Source of the DNA: Chloroflexota bacterium
Lineage (GTDB): Bacteria; Chloroflexota; Anaerolineae; Anaerolineales; UBA11858
Direction of reading: 5' to 3'
Assembly: GCA_003513015.1 (NCBI GenBank)
Contig: DOTA01000324.1
Location: 1 to 8,624, forward strand
DNA: 8,624 bases
Part shown: positions 5,887 through 8,624 of the stretch, in pieces
Layout: every line of letters starts with the position of its first letter
Numbering within the stretch: position 1 is the first letter of the stretch
Translations under genes and position numbers: made by a program
Notes under the pieces: model-generated
Told to the model about the DNA's origin: nothing
What the model saw: the letters and a program-made list of their open reading frames with translations, nothing else
Databases searched by the model: none

Positions 5887-8444
5887 CAGCTAATATCTCC
5901 TTGATGGGGGTTCCAGAAGCGCTCCAGCGCTTCACCCAAGAGTTCATGTTCGGGCTGGCTTAAATCTGGATCAATCTCAAACAAGGCTATGGCCTCGCGG
6001 CGGGCTTTTTCGATCAATTTGACATCGGTTAATTTCGCCATCTTTAATTCCGCATACCCAGATTGGCGCGTGCCCAGAAAATCGCCGGGGCCGCGCTGTT
6101 CGAGATCGCGCTCTGCCAGCACAAAACCATCGTTGCTGGCTTCCATCGCTTGCAAGCGCTCATTATCAACGGCCTCTTCATTGCCGGGGATCAGCAGGCA
6201 ATACGACTTGGCCTCGCCGCGCCCCACCCGCCCGCGGAACTGGTGAAGTTGAGCCAAACCAAAGCGGTGTGCGCCTTCGATTAGCATCACCGTGGCGTTA
6301 GGCACATCCACGCCCACTTCTACCACCGAGGTGGATACCAAAACCTGGTATTCACCATCCCGGAAGCGCGTCATAACATCCTCTTTATCGGCTGGGCGCA
6401 TCCGTCCATGCAGCAGCCCAATTTTGAGTTCCGGGAAAATCTCTTTTTGCAGCCGGGCTTGTTCTTCCACAGCGGCTTTTTCCTCGCTTTTTTCGCTTTC
6501 TTCCACAAGTGGGTAAATAATGAAGGCCTGCCGCCCCGTTTCAATTTGCGTGCGAATTAGGCGGTAAGCCCGCTCGCGCTCGCGCGGCGTGATCACATGC
6601 GTATCGATGATTTGACGCCCCGGCGGCAACTCGTCGATAACGGAAAGGTCCAGATCACCGTAAAGCGAAAGTGCCAGCGAGCGCGGGATGGGTGTGGCCG
6701 TCATCACCAACAAGTGCGGATTGCTGCCCTTCGAGCGCAATGCTGAACGCTGCTCAACGCCGAAACGATGCTGCTCGTCAATGATCGCCAATTCCAGATC
6801 GGCAAAGTTTACCGGGTCTTCGATGAGGGCGTGGGTACCGATGATAATTTTGATTTCGCCCGTTTCCAGGCCCGCGCGGATTTCCGCTTTCTCAGCTTCG
6901 GGGGTGGCTCCCACCATCAGGCGGATTTGCTCAGCCCCTAGATCGCGCCCCTCACCGGTAAGCATCTTCAATAAACTTTTGTAGTGCTGTTCGGCCAAAA
7001 TGCTGGTAGGGGCCATCAGCGCGGCTTGCGTACCCGCCTGGGTGACCATGGCAGCCGCTAGCGCAGCAATCACGGTTTTACCGGAGCCGACATCTCCTTG
7101 CAGCAAACGGTTCATGGGGTGCCCCGAAGCCAGATCGCCGCGCACATCTTCCAGGGCGCGCTGCTGCGCTGCGGTGAGTTGGAAAGGCAGTTGGCCTAAT
7201 TGTGCTGCCAGCCAGCCCTCGGGCATCTCGAAAATGTGGCCATCACGGTCTTGCCAGGCCTGCTTTTGCCGGATGACCCCAATTTGCAGCAAGAAAATTT
7301 CATCGAAGGCCAGGCGGTGGCGGGCGGCCTGCAAGGCCTCCAAAGAATCAGGGAAGTGCGCTTGCAACAGAGCCTCGTTCAGGTCGATCAGATCGGCGCT
7401 GTCAAGCACGCTTTCGGGCAACGGGTCTGGTACGCGCGGCGCCCAATAGCTAACCACCTGGTGCATCTGGCTGCGCAGCCAGCGTTGGGTAATGTTGGCG
7501 GTGAGCGCATAAATTGGCACGATCCGGTTGGTGTGCAGGGTTTTGCGGTCGAGCATTTCCCATTCGGGGCCGTTGATGGTCGCACGGCCCAAATATTGTT
7601 CCACCTTGCCCGAAAGCACAATTTGCATGCCACTCTTGAGTTTGGTGGTGATCCAGGGCTGGTTGAACCAGGTCACTCGCAGGGCGGCGGTGCCATCGCT
7701 GATGATCGCTTCAACCATTGTGATGCGCCCATTGCGAATTTTGCGGCTGCTCACACTTTGCACTGTGCCGATCACTGTGGTTTTTTGGTTGTATTGCAGG
7801 CGGTTGATGGGCGTGAGTTGGCTGTAATCATCATAGCGGCGGGGGAAATAATAGAGCATATCGCCCAGGGTGAAGATGCCGACTTTTTCGAGGGTTTTGG
7901 CTTTGCGTTCGCCGAGGCGCGGCAAAACCGTGACACTAGCGTTGAGGGCCGCGGTCGGCCCCTCAGGACGAGTGCCCCGCGGGGATTTTTGGGGTGACTC
8001 CGTTATGGATAGTGTTTCTTCTTCATCGAAGGAATCAAGGATTTCTTCGTCTTCGAGATCATCAATAGGGGTGTCTTCGGGTTCGGAGGGTTGTTGAGGT
8101 GCGGGAATCTCCTCAACTTGGGCGGGGGGCTCGGGTTTAATCTGGGGACGGGGTGTCTCTGGGGGTGCGAGAGCCTTCTCCGGTTCAGGTACGCCGCTCT
8201 CCCTTTGGACGCGGGACCAGATTCCGTGCAGGGTTTCTTTGCGGGAGGTTTCACTTAATCGTTGATAATCCCGTAAACGGATGACAACCGCCTGGATTAG
8301 ATCTTCGGATACCTGGTCGGCGCGGGCTTCGAGTTCCCAGCTTTCTAACATGCCTTGTAACCCGCCCATAACGGCTTTATTATCATAATTGCGGTCGGCT
8401 TCGAGCCGGAAAAATTTTTGGAGTTTTTCGATGGAAGGTTTCAT
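5886..8444 (-). CDS. recG: ATP-dependent DNA helicase RecG with an N-terminal extension, 852 aa
   Basis: RecG is a superfamily-2 double-strand translocase that remodels stalled forks, D-loops and Holliday junctions. The core starts near residue 170 with helix-hairpin-helix-like LPRLGERKAKTLEKVGI and then MLYYFPRRY (196-204). An OB-fold wedge domain spans about 220-310. Helicase motifs follow: Walker A GDVGSGKT (450-457), APTSILAEQH (478-487), DEQHRFG (556-562), TATPIPRSL (582-590), LLHGRM (677-682), STSVVEVGVDVP (704-715), QFRGRVGRG (735-743), and the translocation segment around RGPGDFLGTRQSG (784-796). All catalytic residues look intact. The protein is about 160 residues longer than E. coli RecG (693 aa). 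Residues 1-85 look helical, like the N-terminal bundle of Thermotoga-type RecG, and 86-165 are Pro/Glu/Asp-rich and probably disordered. The start is ATG at 8444 with a weak AGG 4 nt upstream. The gene begins 18 nt after degV and overlaps coaD by 1 nt. Confidence 0.97.
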   Translation of the reverse strand: MKPSIEKLQKFFRLEADRNYDNKAVMGGLQGMLESWELEARADQVSEDLIQAVVIRLRDYQRLSETSRKETLHGIWSRVQRESGVPEPEKALAPPETPRPQIKPEPPAQVEEIPAPQQPSEPEDTPIDDLEDEEILDSFDEEETLSITESPQKSPRGTRPEGPTAALNASVTVLPRLGERKAKTLEKVGIFTLGDMLYYFPRRYDDYSQLTPINRLQYNQKTTVIGTVQSVSSRKIRNGRITMVEAIISDGTAALRVTWFNQPWITTKLKSGMQIVLSGKVEQYLGRATINGPEWEMLDRKTLHTNRIVPIYALTANITQRWLRSQMHQVVSYWAPRVPDPLPESVLDSADLIDLNEALLQAHFPDSLEALQAARHRLAFDEIFLLQIGVIRQKQAWQDRDGHIFEMPEGWLAAQLGQLPFQLTAAQQRALEDVRGDLASGHPMNRLLQGDVGSGKTVIAALAAAMVTQAGTQAALMAPTSILAEQHYKSLLKMLTGEGRDLGAEQIRLMVGATPEAEKAEIRAGLETGEIKIIIGTHALIEDPVNFADLELAIIDEQHRFGVEQRSALRSKGSNPHLLVMTATPIPRSLALSLYGDLDLSVIDELPPGRQIIDTHVITPRERERAYRLIRTQIETGRQAFIIYPLVEESEKSEEKAAVEEQARLQKEIFPELKIGLLHGRMRPADKEDVMTRFRDGEYQVLVSTSVVEVGVDVPNATVMLIEGAHRFGLAQLHQFRGRVGRGEAKSYCLLIPGNEEAVDNERLQAMEASNDGFVLAERDLEQRGPGDFLGTRQSGYAELKMAKLTDVKLIEKARREAIALFEIDPDLSQPEHELLGEALERFWNPHQGDIS

Positions 8445-8462
8445 TGGGCCTATTTTACCAGT

Positions 8463-8624
8463 TTACCGCACAACTGCTGTAAAGCCCAAAGCATTTGGCC
8501 CCACATGCGTGCCGATGACGGTGGTGATGTTGATGATGAGGGGGTCGGTAGGGATCGTATCGAGGCTCTCCAGGAAGTTTTGGGCATCTTCAGGCGCGTT
8601 GGAGTGCAAAATGGCCAGGCGTTC
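8463..8624 (-). CDS. DegV family (FakB-type) fatty-acid-binding protein, C-terminal 53 aa only
   Basis: Only the last 53 codons and the TAA stop (8463-8465) are in the window; the rest lies past the right edge. The fragment ends with ITTVIGTHVGPNALGFTAVV. This matches the well-known C-terminal motif of DegV proteins (V-IGTHVGPGALG), with Asn replacing the usual second Gly of GPG. The preceding LAILHSNAPEDAQNFL fits the helix and strand of the second DegV lobe. DegV/FakB proteins hold a fatty acid for phosphorylation by the kinase FakA, feeding exogenous or recycled fatty acids into phospholipids. RecG starts 18 nt downstream on the same strand, which suggests one operon. Firmicutes carry fakA (yloV) near recG, which is consistent with this context. 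The family assignment rests on this short but distinctive end. Confidence 0.82.
   Translation of the reverse strand, partial: ERLAILHSNAPEDAQNFLESLDTIPTDPLIINITTVIGTHVGPNALGFTAVVR

Noticed and set aside
7200..7997. Plus-strand open frame of 265 codons
   Set aside because: It is antisense to recG motifs. Its composition is rich in Gly, His and Gln with no family resemblance, as expected of a shadow frame.
1..8624. tRNA, rRNA, CRISPR arrays, insertion sequences or attachment sites
   Set aside because: I saw no repeated spaced units, transposase motifs, terminal inverted repeats or tRNA-like cloverleaf in either strand. The gaps between genes are too short for most of these.

Overview
The window looks like a chromosomal segment of a Chloroflexota bacterium, most likely class Anaerolineae. 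That placement is an inference from recalled family resemblance: a membrane sensor with an 'LFPDGRF' loop, a GAF domain and STAND-type ATPases with a 'GQRRTGKTS' P-loop, next to a recG-coaD housekeeping cluster. No phylogeny was run. Base composition is moderate, and nothing suggests foreign DNA with different codon use.

All six genes lie on the minus strand, so transcription runs from high to low coordinates. Upstream to downstream they are: the 3' end of a DegV/FakB-type fatty-acid-binding protein (8463 to the right edge), recG (5886-8444), coaD (5395-5886), a SepIVA/DivIVA-like coiled-coil protein (4730-5245), a 1311-residue membrane sensor-GAF-ATPase protein (730-4665), and the 5' part of a second P-loop ATPase (679 down to the left edge). 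Genes fill almost everything. The gaps are 17 nt (degV-recG), a 1-nt overlap (recG-coaD, TGATG), 149 nt (coaD to the sepIVA-like gene), 64 nt and 50 nt. No gene-free stretch exceeds 300 bases.

The right part (about 4730-8624) is a housekeeping block: lipid precursor handling, replication-fork and recombination repair, coenzyme A synthesis, and a probable cell-envelope or division scaffold. A perfect 10-bp GC-rich hairpin just after the sepIVA-like stop codon separates it from the left part. The left part (1-4665) is accessory in character. It holds two consecutive ATPases with the same FGR...P-loop...DEFE layout. The larger one is anchored by about ten membrane segments and looks like a histidine-kinase sensor half joined to a STAND-type ATPase with a C-terminal winged helix. 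The 50-nt gap between the two ATPases holds a 19-bp near-palindrome that could be an operator. This pair is the best candidate for an undescribed signalling or conflict system, but its function cannot be read from sequence alone.
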